This document shows positions 33,768-42,385 of a DNA stretch of 64,000 nucleotides, piece by piece. Under the pieces are notes generated by a model that was not told the origin of the DNA, made no database searches, and worked only from the letters and a program-made list of their open reading frames with translations. How positions within the stretch are numbered: position 1 is the stretch's first letter; each line of letters begins with the position of its first letter. Source of the stretch: Fervidicoccaceae archaeon (lineage in GTDB: Archaea; Thermoproteota; Thermoprotei_A; Sulfolobales; Fervidicoccaceae); assembly GCA_038734945.1 (NCBI GenBank), contig JAVYOA010000009.1, positions 186,001-250,000 of the forward strand. Direction: 5' to 3'. The translations under genes and the position numbers were made by a program.

Positions 33768-34388
33768 ATGAAGCAGCTATCTTCTCCAGGAAAATGGAGA
33801 AACGAACTGAAGGGATTCTATGTGGAATCTCTTGCTCTGCATAGGGCATTGGGAAACAGGCCTGCCTTTCTTGGAGTAAAAATCCTATCTGAGAAAGAAG
33901 GAGAAGCAAACGTCTATCCAGGAAGCAGAATTTATTCTTTGCTCCTTTCGAATTTCGGTTTAGTAGAGAAAGAAATTTTCCTCAACTTCACCAGCTCTCC
34001 AGGGCTTCTGCTAAATGCTTTTGAGGGCAGCAGAGTGAAGATCCATTGGGAAGAATATCCTCCAAGGATAGAAGGAGCATATATGATTGTCAGAGCTGTC
34101 GTAGAATCAGCTGCAATGGGGGATCCTGCTAAAATCATCTTGTCTCTAGAAGAAGAGTGGATAGATGAAAACAGCGTTTTTCCCCTCACGAGAGCTACTG
34201 GGTTAATGATTGAAGCTCTAATAGAAGCAAGCAGATTCGACATAGGAAGAAGAGAAGAGAGGATAAGAAATTTCCTTTTCTTCATCGATAGATTGAAGAG
34301 GGTTGCCGAAGATGAGACCTTGCTTTCAGCACTTGAGAAAATCGAAGGGAGAGCAAGAAAAAATGAAGAACATCGAGAGAAAGATTGA
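33768..34388 (+). CDS. DUF447-like protein
   Basis: A 206-residue protein resembling DUF447 (COG2457): an N-terminal flavin-split-barrel-like stretch with GNRPAFLGVKIL and NVYPGSRIYSLLLSNFG, then AYMIVRAVVESAAMGDPAKI and a helical C-terminus with FPLTRATGLMIEALIEASR. The match rests on pattern, not on a search. In methanogens and methylotrophs DUF447 genes cluster with tetrahydromethanopterin biosynthesis genes. Here it stands between a nucleotidyltransferase and a CitG-like gene, an association also seen in those clusters. ATG 33768 is one base after the upstream stop, and the 3' end overlaps the next gene. Confidence 0.6.
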   Translation: MKQLSSPGKWRNELKGFYVESLALHRALGNRPAFLGVKILSEKEGEANVYPGSRIYSLLLSNFGLVEKEIFLNFTSSPGLLLNAFEGSRVKIHWEEYPPRIEGAYMIVRAVVESAAMGDPAKIILSLEEEWIDENSVFPLTRATGLMIEALIEASRFDIGRREERIRNFLFFIDRLKRVAEDETLLSALEKIEGRARKNEEHREKD

Positions 34389-35169
34389 GAGGGCAATTGC
34401 TCTAGCAGTCATGCTGGAACCTACAGGTTGGGGTGTAGCCTTGAACGTTTCGAGGAAAAGAGATCATGACGACAAGAAGCTCCAGGATTTCGTGGTTTTC
34501 GGATATGATCTGGGAAGCATGATTATGGAGAAGCTCTACTCCGAGGATGGCAGCGGAAAAGGGTTCACAGAAATTGTTGAAGAGCAGAGCAAAATGTTTG
34601 GTACAAACTTAGCTTTTGGAGAGATCTTTTTGCTCTACCTGAATTCCTATGGAGCTCTATTCAATAGCAGCCTGAGTCCGGATACAGCAGCAGAAGGTGG
34701 GACAAGCCTTCTATATACAATGGACCCTGAGAACTATATCAAGGCAATAAGAATCTCATCCCCAAGCTTTATTGGAAGATTCTCATCTTCTATTATTCCC
34801 TCTGTCCTACAGATGTTTGAAGCAAAGGAAAGAAGAATGAGATTGGTTGATATCTTGAGGCTCAATCCATTTGATCCTGTATCATTTGAGACATCGAGAG
34901 GATTTCCATATACGCGATCTCTCTCAGCTAGCTTAGTAAAAAAACTATCTTGTCGAATACCAAGTTCGTCTGCTCTGGATTCTCTATTTTCCAGCCTTTG
35001 CTGCATTTTCACAGATTACCTAACTTATAGGAGAAAGGGGATAGAAAGAGCCGAAATCGCCTCAAGAGATTGCTGCTATAGCAATTCGGCAAATGAGTCC
35101 CTCGGATCGATCTCAGATCTGGTTGCTTTAACTCTCTTTTACTATTTTCTAAAGTGCTCCGGAGGGTGA
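34363..35169 (+). CDS. CitG/MdcB-like (triphosphoribosyl-dephospho-CoA synthase family) protein
   Basis: A protein of about 268 residues. The N-terminal EPTGWGVALNVSRKRDHDD followed by LQDFVVFG, then MFGTNLAFGEIFLLYL, recall the E-T-P-K-P-G-N and N-T-N-L-G motifs of the CitG/COG1767 family; DPVSFETSRGFPYT fits the later conserved region. The Gly-rich and acidic residues of CitG are only partly kept, so activity is uncertain. Relatives accompany DUF447 in methanopterin-type cofactor clusters. ATG 34363 overlaps the end of the DUF447 gene by 26 bp; longer in-frame starts (34303) are less likely. Confidence 0.55.
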   Translation: MKNIERKIERAIALAVMLEPTGWGVALNVSRKRDHDDKKLQDFVVFGYDLGSMIMEKLYSEDGSGKGFTEIVEEQSKMFGTNLAFGEIFLLYLNSYGALFNSSLSPDTAAEGGTSLLYTMDPENYIKAIRISSPSFIGRFSSSIIPSVLQMFEAKERRMRLVDILRLNPFDPVSFETSRGFPYTRSLSASLVKKLSCRIPSSSALDSLFSSLCCIFTDYLTYRRKGIERAEIASRDCCYSNSANESLGSISDLVALTLFYYFLKCSGG

Positions 35170-35175
35170 GAGAAC

Positions 35176-35682
35176 ATGGTAAGGAAAACGCTGAAGGAAT
35201 TCACGGATGTGAAAAGTGAGGAAGATGAATGCTGCCGCGAAGTTCTGAAAAAGCTTGAAGAAATTGAGCAAAGTATCTTTGCAATTGAGAAAAGACTAGA
35301 AGGATTGGAAGGAACTATAAAGGAAATGAAATCACCATTTTCCTCTAAAATTACTGATGAAATGGATGAAGCTCTAAAGCTACTTAAAGAAAGGGGGTTC
35401 GTGAGAGAGAGCGTCGACTTAGCTAAAACAAAGCAGGGCAGAAGGATAAGCGAGAGGCTCAGAGCTCTTGGAGCAATCGAGCTAAAGGGAAGCAGTGAGA
35501 CGTATCTGATTCATCCAAGGAAATTCGAAGAGCTCTTGAAGCAGATAGAGAGCATCGATGAGAGCGATCCAATTTTGGCGTCGGAAAAAATGAAAGAGCT
35601 AAGGGATCTTTTCCTAGAGATGCAGAGAACTGGAGTAATATATTTCGATGCTAAGGAGAGAAGATGGAAACTCATATCCTAG
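35176..35682 (+). CDS. Hypothetical protein with coiled coil and possible winged helix
   Basis: A 168-residue protein. Residues ~15-55 are a coiled coil (VLKKLEEIEQSIFAIEKRL), residues ~65-115 resemble a winged helix-turn-helix (EALKLLKERGFVRESVDL, RRISERLRALGAIEL), and the C-terminal part is helical with a final WKLIS strand. A DNA- or protein-binding role is possible but not shown. It starts 6 bp after the CitG-like gene and ends the operon; its stop overlaps the convergent HAD gene by 4 bp. Confidence 0.6.
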   Translation: MVRKTLKEFTDVKSEEDECCREVLKKLEEIEQSIFAIEKRLEGLEGTIKEMKSPFSSKITDEMDEALKLLKERGFVRESVDLAKTKQGRRISERLRALGAIELKGSSETYLIHPRKFEELLKQIESIDESDPILASEKMKELRDLFLEMQRTGVIYFDAKERRWKLIS

Positions 35683-36080
35683 AAAGGAGAAGGATTTCCC
35701 TCTACATACACGAATAGCCTTGTGCCCTTAAAGAGGGGATCTTTCTTAAGAGACCAGAGTAATAATTCATCATCGTCGTGAACTTCACAAATATGCTCTT
35801 CCTCTGCCAGATTTCTCAGAGTCCTTAGCTTCCAACTTCTTGGATCCTCATCTTCTGTTCTGAAAATGAACTGATAAACATCACCTGGACTGAGACCTCT
35901 GCTTTTCAGTTCATCCATGATTCTTCTTCTCTCCTTGAGAGGCCTCCCAGTTATTACAACTATTTTTCCTTTCTTCGCTCTCTCCTTGAGCAATAGCATT
36001 CCCTGAACAGGATCCTTTTCTTTTTCTTTCCCTAGAAGAACCCCATCCACATCAAATATATAGAGGCACTCATCCATCAT
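35679..36080 (-). CDS. Small HAD-superfamily hydrolase
   Basis: A 133-residue HAD protein. Motif I is FDVDGVLLG, with the nucleophilic Asp and the second Asp; motif II is VVITGRP; a Lys in SWKLRTL and the acidic EVHDDDELLL complete motifs III and IV. There is no cap domain, as in polynucleotide-phosphatase-like or capless HAD enzymes. The substrate is unknown. ATG overlaps the stop of the upstream DUF429 gene as ATGA, so it is the last gene of the serS operon. Confidence 0.78.
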   Translation of the reverse strand: MMDECLYIFDVDGVLLGKEKEKDPVQGMLLLKERAKKGKIVVITGRPLKERRRIMDELKSRGLSPGDVYQFIFRTEDEDPRSWKLRTLRNLAEEEHICEVHDDDELLLWSLKKDPLFKGTRLFVYVEGNPSPF

Positions 36081-36658
36081 AGCAACACCGGCAAAACAAA
36101 AACATCTTTCCCATCGCTCGAAACAATTTCAATAACCTTTCCAAATAGCAGCATGATTCCCACAATGCAGCAAGCAGCTGCATCTGCATAGTCCTTGCTC
36201 AGCTTAAGGGTCAATATCTTCTCCGCCATTTCTCTTGCATCGTGAAACCCCATAGCTCTGGCTGCACTTCTGGGATGAGTTTCAACAACTATTGCATCTT
36301 TTCGTAATTTTTTCATTACTTTGGAAATTTCGATCCCCCTCTTTGCCAGTTCCCTAATGCTTGGAAACGATACAGGAAGAACTTTTCCTCCAATCATGGT
36401 AACCAGCCTATCTAGATCTCTATATTTCTTCTCAACTGATAAGGGAGCGTCAATAACCACGATTATTCTATACCTTTTGGACTTTGCAATTGAATATTGA
36501 ATTATATCATCGTTGCTCATTGCCTTTCTAAAAATGAACTTCCTCCCTCCCCAATGATATATGCATAAATAAGTTTCTCTACGAAGTGAGAGATCTATTC
36601 CAACTATTACGGCTCTTTCTCCCCAATTTGCTTTATTTCTCTTTCGGCCTGAGCTCAT
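36077..36658 (-). CDS. DUF429-like predicted nuclease (RNase H-like fold)
   Basis: A 193-residue protein. The N-terminal VIVGIDLSLRRETYLC strand pattern with Asp, the later VVIDAPLS with a second Asp and VVETHPRSAARAMGF with Glu, then DYADAAACCIVG with Asp, match the DUF429/COG4328 family of RNase H-like predicted nucleases. All acidic positions expected of such a fold appear to be present. ATG 36658 lies within the serS 3' end (26-bp overlap), giving tight coupling; its product and substrate are unknown. It overlaps the HAD gene by 4 bp. Confidence 0.65.
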   Translation of the reverse strand: MSSGRKRNKANWGERAVIVGIDLSLRRETYLCIYHWGGRKFIFRKAMSNDDIIQYSIAKSKRYRIIVVIDAPLSVEKKYRDLDRLVTMIGGKVLPVSFPSIRELAKRGIEISKVMKKLRKDAIVVETHPRSAARAMGFHDAREMAEKILTLKLSKDYADAAACCIVGIMLLFGKVIEIVSSDGKDVFVLPVLL

Positions 36659-38012
36659 CCACAGGCGCCTTCTCAATAGGTTCCAAGTACTTTCTCAGGA
36701 CCTTTGGTATTATCACTCTCCCATCTGCTTCCTGGAAGTTCTCAAGGATGGCAGTTATTGCCCTTGATGTTGGTATTCCCGTACCATTAAGCGTATGGAG
36801 ATACTCTCTCCTTCCATCAGCAGCTCTTAGATACGTCAAATTAGCCCTGAAGGCTTGCCAGTCCAGCACTTGGCTAATACTTGCTATTTCCCTGTACTTT
36901 CCCTGAGATGGATACCAGACTTCAATATCATATTTCTTTGCAGCTGGAAGCCCAAGTTCACCACTCACAACATTCACAACCCTATAGGGAAGTTCGAGTC
37001 CTCTCAATATTTCCTCAGTATTTTCAACCATTTCATCCAGATGCTTCCAGCTGTTTTCTGGATGGGCAAATATGAATTGCTCTATCTTGTGAAACTGATG
37101 AACTCTGAATATCCCCTTTATATCTCTATTTCCAGCTCCTGCCTCTTTTCTGAAGCAAGGGCTCCAACCAACAAGCTTTAAAGGAAGCTCCTGTTCCTTC
37201 AGAGGATTTTCAAAGGCGAGGGCCATGAGAGGATGCTCTGCAGTTCCTATCAGGTTAAGATCTTCTCCCTCAATCTTATATATCATATCCTTGAATGAGG
37301 AATAGTCAATTGCTCCCTCAAGCACCTCGGTTCTAAGCATGTATGGAGGAATAACGGGAGTGAAGCCCTTTCTTGTAAGCAAATCAAGAGCATACATGCT
37401 TATAGCGAAATCCAGCCAAACTATATCCCCAATAAGATAATAGAATCTGGATCCAGCAACCTTTGCTGCCTGAAGAGTATCCCCCATCTTCAGAACTTTT
37501 TCTAGCATATCTGCATGTCCTACTATTTTCCTATTCTCAATTAATTCATACTCAATTTCAAAACCCCACCTTTTTGTCTGATTTAAGAATTCCTCTAGGC
37601 TTTCTCTCATAACTTTTGGCTTTCCCCAGAACCTAACAGGCACATTTTCTTCATCGGAAAAACCTACTGGAACATCATCTGCTAATATATTGGGGAGTTT
37701 CTTCATTGTCTCCATCCACTTGCTCTCTATCTCTGCCAGCTCTCTTTCCTTCATGGCAACTTTTTCCTCAATACTTTTGGCCCTCTGCAAAAGATCCTTT
37801 CTTGTACTTTCATCTTTGCTCTTGGAGATCTCCCTGCTGAGGAGATTATGCTCTTTCCTTAATTGCTCTATTTCTTTCATGAATTCTCTTCGCTTACTAT
37901 CTATATCGATAGCTTCATGAACTATTGAAACATCCATTCCTCTTTTTCTGACCATTTCCATGTATTTTTCCGGAGAGCTTCTTATTACTTCTATTACTGT
38001 CCATCTGGGCAT
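36633..38012 (-). CDS. serS: Seryl-tRNA synthetase
   Basis: A 459-residue class II synthetase of the common (non-methanogenic) SerRS type. The N-terminal ~110 residues form the antiparallel coiled-coil tRNA-binding arm. Motif 2 is FRKEAGAGNRDIKGIFRVHQ, and motif 3 contains NGTGIPTSRAITAILE; TAEHPLMAL and the serine pocket segment precede them. It charges tRNA-Ser and supplies substrate for selenocysteine where that occurs. ATG 38012 follows GAGGTGC with 6-base spacing. Two short genes overlap downstream. Confidence 0.95.
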   Translation of the reverse strand: MPRWTVIEVIRSSPEKYMEMVRKRGMDVSIVHEAIDIDSKRREFMKEIEQLRKEHNLLSREISKSKDESTRKDLLQRAKSIEEKVAMKERELAEIESKWMETMKKLPNILADDVPVGFSDEENVPVRFWGKPKVMRESLEEFLNQTKRWGFEIEYELIENRKIVGHADMLEKVLKMGDTLQAAKVAGSRFYYLIGDIVWLDFAISMYALDLLTRKGFTPVIPPYMLRTEVLEGAIDYSSFKDMIYKIEGEDLNLIGTAEHPLMALAFENPLKEQELPLKLVGWSPCFRKEAGAGNRDIKGIFRVHQFHKIEQFIFAHPENSWKHLDEMVENTEEILRGLELPYRVVNVVSGELGLPAAKKYDIEVWYPSQGKYREIASISQVLDWQAFRANLTYLRAADGRREYLHTLNGTGIPTSRAITAILENFQEADGRVIIPKVLRKYLEPIEKAPVDELRPKEK

Positions 38013-38193
38013 TGGAATGCACCTCTTCCTATGAATAATAGATGAGCATTTTTTGCTGAAATTTCATTTTTAATGCGAGCACTTATCATTGCTATGCACG
38101 CTCACATTCATGGAGCTCACTTGAACGGTATTCCTAATAAGCTTTTTAGCAAGGTTAAAAATAGCTGATCGAAGTACTTTAAATCAGTTTACT

Positions 38194-38799
38194 TTATGGT
38201 TTAGAGATCACGAATTTTGCTGCTTCTCTCAAAATGCTATCGAGATCGTTGAGAACGCTTATAGATGAGGATTTGAATTCAACAAATAGTATTTTATTCT
38301 CATAGCTTATTCGTAAAAAGTCCTTCTGATTCCTCAGAAATCCCAGCATATTGAAAAGCTTTCCAGCATCTTTCCCGCACATCGTGAAGTTCTTTCCCGC
38401 ATATCTAATTTTTTCTCCCTCCTTACAGAACTTCTTTTTTCTCTCTATTGTGCTTGGCTTCAAATCCAAGTTCTCCACATACTCCACTTTAAGAATAAGC
38501 TTATCGTATCTCGAAGTAATTTTGGAAATCGGATAGTAGACCAGAGAGTGCCTGGGCAAGAGGAGGAGAACGGCTTCTGCTCTCTTTATTCCATCTCTAT
38601 CCAGCCTATAAAGTGCTCGGAACCCGAGAGAAGTTCCCAGCAAAGTGTATATCTTATCTTTAGGCTTTAGCATTTTCTCTAGTCCTTCACTTATCTCCTT
38701 CATTTTCCTAACGTTCCTATTGTGCTCTCTAAAGAAAACAATCGGCATGAGAATGGCCAAAATTACTATGATAGCAAGAAGTACATATTCTATGTTCAT
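38194..38799 (-). CDS. Membrane-anchored hypothetical protein in the Get3 operon
   Basis: A 201-residue protein with one N-terminal membrane segment (YVLLAIIVILAILMPIVFF) and a cytosolic domain of mixed alpha/beta character, including ALYRLDRDGIKRAEAVLLLL and a pair of Cys (KKFCKEGEK, FTMCGKDAG). I do not recognise the family. Its ATG overlaps the Get3/ArsA stop as ATGA, so the two are co-translated. A receptor or partner role for the ATPase is a reasonable guess from this context only. Confidence 0.6.
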   Translation of the reverse strand: MNIEYVLLAIIVILAILMPIVFFREHNRNVRKMKEISEGLEKMLKPKDKIYTLLGTSLGFRALYRLDRDGIKRAEAVLLLLPRHSLVYYPISKITSRYDKLILKVEYVENLDLKPSTIERKKKFCKEGEKIRYAGKNFTMCGKDAGKLFNMLGFLRNQKDFLRISYENKILFVEFKSSSISVLNDLDSILREAAKFVISKP

Positions 38800-39710
38800 T
38801 CTATCACCTTCACTTCTCTCAAGAGGTGAAGTAATCTCTCCTTACCAATAATATTCGAGCTATCATGAGACGGAATCAAGACTATTGGGATACCTTGATA
38901 TTGACTTCTAATTCTCTCTAAAACATCTCTGTCTCTGCTTTCATTATACTTGTTTAGCACGATTCCGATAATTTTCACCATTTTCTTTTTTAGCTCTACA
39001 ATTAATCTTTCCATATCCAAAAGAGGTAACCTTTCAGGAATTGTCACTACAAAAACTCCAAACTCTTTTGAGTCTCTCAGCAAATTTATTTTTGTGGAGA
39101 CTTCTTCCCTCATTTTCAATAGCTCATACAATATTTTATCGTCAATCTCTACTTTTTTTCCCATCTTTATAGAGTCGATGGACTCCTTCAACCCAACTAT
39201 TTTGGCTCTAAGCTCAATGAGCTTCTGTAACCACATTTCCTGGATCCACGGAAAGCTCAAAATCCTTAGGGTAGGTCCCGTTGGTGGAGTATCCACAATT
39301 GTAACCACATCTTCCTTGAAATAGGAAAACAAGTGCTCAGCAACTGCCTCCTCCTCAATCCCAGGTGCATACTTCAAAACATCAAAGAACTTCTCCAGAT
39401 TCAACGCACTGGTTGCTTTGTAAGTTCTTTTGAGAAACTCGCTTTCCTTTCTTAAGTAATTTTCAACCAGAATATCCATATTCAACTCGGCAGCTCTTAA
39501 ATTATCGAGAATTTTCCTTTCTTCGTGACTGAGCTCTGTCTCAAGAACGTCTCCCAAGTGATGAGAGGGATCTATTGAAACAACACGAACATCTTTTTCA
39601 TATGGTGCTATTGCAAGGGAAAGAAGGGCAGAAAATGTTGTTTTTCCCACACCCCCCTTTCCTGTTACCAATATTACCCTGCTCAAGCCCTCCTTCGAGC
39701 TCAGCAGCAA
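38796..39710 (-). CDS. ArsA/Get3-family ATPase
   Basis: A 304-residue SIMIBI ATPase. The deviant P-loop is GKGGVGKTT at residues 17-25; switch I is in VVSIDPSHHLGD and switch II is DTPPTGPTLRIL near residue 140. The A-loop-like VLNKYNESRDRDVLERI is near the C-terminus. Archaeal homologues bind tail-anchored membrane proteins like eukaryotic Get3, while bacterial ArsA powers arsenite export. No arsB or arsenite-binding Cys triplet is present, so a Get3-like membrane-targeting role is more likely. It stands between two membrane proteins in one operon. Confidence 0.85.
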   Translation of the reverse strand: MLLSSKEGLSRVILVTGKGGVGKTTFSALLSLAIAPYEKDVRVVSIDPSHHLGDVLETELSHEERKILDNLRAAELNMDILVENYLRKESEFLKRTYKATSALNLEKFFDVLKYAPGIEEEAVAEHLFSYFKEDVVTIVDTPPTGPTLRILSFPWIQEMWLQKLIELRAKIVGLKESIDSIKMGKKVEIDDKILYELLKMREEVSTKINLLRDSKEFGVFVVTIPERLPLLDMERLIVELKKKMVKIIGIVLNKYNESRDRDVLERIRSQYQGIPIVLIPSHDSSNIIGKERLLHLLREVKVIE

Positions 39711-39714
39711 AATC

Positions 39715-40002
39715 TCAAGCCTCCATATTCAGTATACCGAACAAATCTCCAAACTCATCATCCAGGCGATTTGCCTTCGCTATCATGTGTTTTATATCTT
39801 CATTCAGCAGTGGGATCAATCTGATTGTTATTGAAGCAGGAACAGGAAGACCCACGAAGCTTCCAATAGCAATAACGGAAAAAATATTCACAAGCTCTGA
39901 ATACATTCCTTCTAGAGAGGAGATCGCTTGTTGTCCTGAATAAATTCTAAAAAAACTAACTAAAGAGGAAAAAAAGAGCTTAATTTTTTTAAGCAGTAGC
40001 AT
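39715..40002 (-). CDS. Small protein upstream of Get3
   Basis: A 95-residue protein that begins with a basic, hydrophobic stretch (LLLKKIKLFFSSLVSFF), followed by a hydrophobic segment ELVNIFSVIAIGSFVGLPVP and a helical, polar C-terminus. ATG 40002 is chosen because GGAGG lies 10 bases before it, inside the cstA 3' end. A longer frame to 40032 lacks an SD site. It ends 4 bp before the Get3-like gene, so co-transcription is likely. The family is unknown to me; the conserved-looking SIT-IRLIPLL pattern suggests a real gene. Confidence 0.6.
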   Translation of the reverse strand: MLLLKKIKLFFSSLVSFFRIYSGQQAISSLEGMYSELVNIFSVIAIGSFVGLPVPASITIRLIPLLNEDIKHMIAKANRLDDEFGDLFGILNMEA

Positions 40003-41746
40003 TTTTATTTTTCCTCCTTTTTGCAGCAACATTTAGGAATTCTGCCATCAGCATTAGGTCGAGAGCTACTAGTATAATCACTATAACAGTCAGAGCTAAT
40101 CCCATGTACATCGTTGACATATTGCCAGCAGCTAATCCCTTTGTGAAAGTTGGATATGCTACATTCAGCAGATACCAAACTAAAGCCGTTGTCACAGTTC
40201 CCCAGAGGAAGAATGCTGGTATGAATATTGCTAGTGCTACCTTCATAGGCTTTTTCAATACGTAAAAGACCCACGAGGATGTAGTAATTAGAGCAAGAGC
40301 AGCTAATAGCTGGTTTGCTCCCGAGAAAGCTGGCCAAACATATGAGATCGATCCTGTATATGCGAGGCTACCCCCTATTGCCAGTGGAATCAGAGATGCT
40401 ATATATCGATTGTTCAATATAGAATGCAGCGTCGGTGTTCTATTTCTAAGAGGCTCAATGATCTCCATCCATGTGAACCTTGCTAATCTATTAGCGGTAT
40501 CAAGCACAGCGAAATCAAAAGTTGCAAACCATAGACCAGCAAATATTGCTCCGTATATTATGTCAATACCGAAGGCATTGTGAACAACAATTCCGTATCC
40601 TTGGGTGAATGCTCCTAGAGTATTAGCAACAACAAACGTGAATGGATTTTTATCAACTCCAGCTGGCCAAGATGTTGTTGACGAGAGCATTTGAAAACTT
40701 TGGGGAAGAGTGCTGGCAACGGAAAAAGCGACTACCAGAGCTACTAGACCCTCAGTGAACATCCCCCCATATCCTATCATGAGGGCATCGAGTTCGCTGC
40801 TCAACTGTCTTGCTGTGGTTCCAGAAGCTACTAAACTATGGAAACCTGAGAGAGCTCCACATGCTATAACGAGGACAATTACAGGCCATACTGGAGATGG
40901 CTTGTATCCTACAAGAGGTTGAGTTAGTGATGTTACTGCAGGTATTTGTATACTAGCCATTGATACAATCAATGCAACGGCTCCAATTATTATCCCTCCC
41001 CACATTATGTATACGTTCAGGAAGTCCCTCGGTTGCAGCAGATACCAAAGTGGAAGCCACCCAGCTAGCCATCCAAATATAAGCAGGAGAGTTACCCATA
41101 CATTGTAGTTTGTAATGACCAACGGAATGTGGTATCCAACGTAAATAGCTCCAATAATTAGCAGAAGTCCTACTGCAACAGCATAGGGCAGGGGAAAGTT
41201 CAGCTTATAAATTAGCACTCCAACAATTATGGCTATTGGCATGAAAAGCATAATCGCTGTAGCAACCTGAGGCCTAGTCATAAAAACATTAACATCAAAG
41301 ATGACGAAAGCAGCAATAATAAGAATTAACGAGAACAGCATAAACCAAAGGAATATGTACTTAACTCTGTCTGAGAGAACCTTTCCAGCAACAGTTCCTA
41401 TGGTCTTAGATTCATATCTAATCGAGGACATCAAAGCAAGATAGTCATGAACAGCTCCTATAACTGCATTAGCAAGAAGGATCCACAGGAAAGCCGGCAA
41501 CCATCCCCAAGCCATTGCCATAGTGGGTCCCGCAATGGGCCCAGTTCCTGCTATTGCTCCTACATGATGTCCGTAGAGCACATATTTGTTGGCAGGAACG
41601 TAATCAATACCATCAAAAAGCCTATGAGCAGGTGTTATGTTTTTGTCGTCAGCATTTACTACTCTTTTTTGTAGAAAACGACCATACGTAAAATAAAAAG
41701 CAATATACCAAACAACAGCTACCAATAAAAGAAGCAAGACATTCAT
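39989..41746 (-). CDS. cstA: CstA-family transporter (carbon starvation protein, peptide/pyruvate uptake)
   Basis: A 585-residue polytopic protein with about 16 hydrophobic segments. CstA family motifs include the start (VVWYIAFYFTYGRFLQKRVV), GHHVGAIAGTGPIAGPTMAM near residue 60 and GALSGFHSLVASGTTARQL near 300, with AFGIDIIYGAIFAGLWFATF later. CstA proteins take up peptides, and some pyruvate, under carbon limitation. A peptide-fermenting lifestyle fits the transporter and peptidase genes elsewhere in the window. The ATG overlaps the small upstream gene (ATGA), and the 3' end overlaps the next gene by 14 bp. Confidence 0.92.
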   Translation of the reverse strand: MNVLLLLLVAVVWYIAFYFTYGRFLQKRVVNADDKNITPAHRLFDGIDYVPANKYVLYGHHVGAIAGTGPIAGPTMAMAWGWLPAFLWILLANAVIGAVHDYLALMSSIRYESKTIGTVAGKVLSDRVKYIFLWFMLFSLILIIAAFVIFDVNVFMTRPQVATAIMLFMPIAIIVGVLIYKLNFPLPYAVAVGLLLIIGAIYVGYHIPLVITNYNVWVTLLLIFGWLAGWLPLWYLLQPRDFLNVYIMWGGIIIGAVALIVSMASIQIPAVTSLTQPLVGYKPSPVWPVIVLVIACGALSGFHSLVASGTTARQLSSELDALMIGYGGMFTEGLVALVVAFSVASTLPQSFQMLSSTTSWPAGVDKNPFTFVVANTLGAFTQGYGIVVHNAFGIDIIYGAIFAGLWFATFDFAVLDTANRLARFTWMEIIEPLRNRTPTLHSILNNRYIASLIPLAIGGSLAYTGSISYVWPAFSGANQLLAALALITTSSWVFYVLKKPMKVALAIFIPAFFLWGTVTTALVWYLLNVAYPTFTKGLAAGNMSTMYMGLALTVIVIILVALDLMLMAEFLNVAAKRRKNKNATA

Positions 41747-42000
41747 TTTTGCTCCCCTTCCTTAGCTCCAAGTGCCTCTTTCCTCACTCTTGAAAGTACT
41801 TCCTTTGGAACCTCACCGAGCCAATATCCTGGGCCTGCTATGAGCAAATAAGTTCCAACAATGAAGGTTAGAGAGTCCTCCCCAAAAATTCCTCTCGGAT
41901 TGTGGGTCAATCCTATGTAGAGGCCATGAAGGAGAAGCACTGCCCCCAGAAAAGTCATTATCATTCCTAGTATATTCTTCAATCCCAAACAGCACTTCAC
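41743..42000 (-). CDS. Small membrane protein coupled to CstA
   Basis: An 85-residue protein with two hydrophobic segments (LGMIMTFLGAVLLLHGLYIG and LTFIVGTYLLIAGPGYWLG) and a charged C-terminus. It precedes cstA with a 4-bp ATGA overlap, so both are made from one message in linked amounts. It resembles the small accessory proteins found with CstA in size and position only; I do not recognise the sequence. Two in-frame Met codons near the start leave the exact N-terminus uncertain. Confidence 0.6.
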   Translation of the reverse strand: MKCCLGLKNILGMIMTFLGAVLLLHGLYIGLTHNPRGIFGEDSLTFIVGTYLLIAGPGYWLGEVPKEVLSRVRKEALGAKEGEQK

Positions 42001-42002
42001 CC

Positions 42003-42205
42003 CCTATTTTTCAAGTTAAGATAAAATATTATTAAAAAAATTTAAATATATAAAGTTATCTCAAATTTTTTAATAATATTTCAAATAAAATTCTATCATT
42101 ATATACCTAATATACCTATAATTTTTATTCTAATTTTTATTTTTAACCTAATTTAGAAAATCATTTAGGGTTTAAATTTTCAGTATAAGAAAAATATTTT
42201 AATAA
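42003..42205. other. Extremely AT-rich intergenic tract
   Basis: About 200 bp of roughly 85-90% A+T between the cstA operon promoter and tRNA-Thr(GGT). It contains short runs such as ATATACCTAATATACCTATA near 42100-42120 and several poly-T/poly-A runs. It must include the leftward cstA promoter and the termination site of the tRNA gene. No ORF or stable hairpin is visible. It could be a DNA-unwinding or chromatin-protein-binding region, but nothing in the sequence proves that. Confidence 0.4.
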
Positions 42206-42208
42206 GAA

Positions 42209-42283
<75 letters not shown>

Positions 42284-42385
42284 ACTTTCGGTTATGAATT
42301 TCTTTGCTTCCTAATTATCTTTTCGTTGTTAATTTAATAAGTCATAATAACCTATCATCTATTTTGTGAGAAAGGTGGGAACAGA

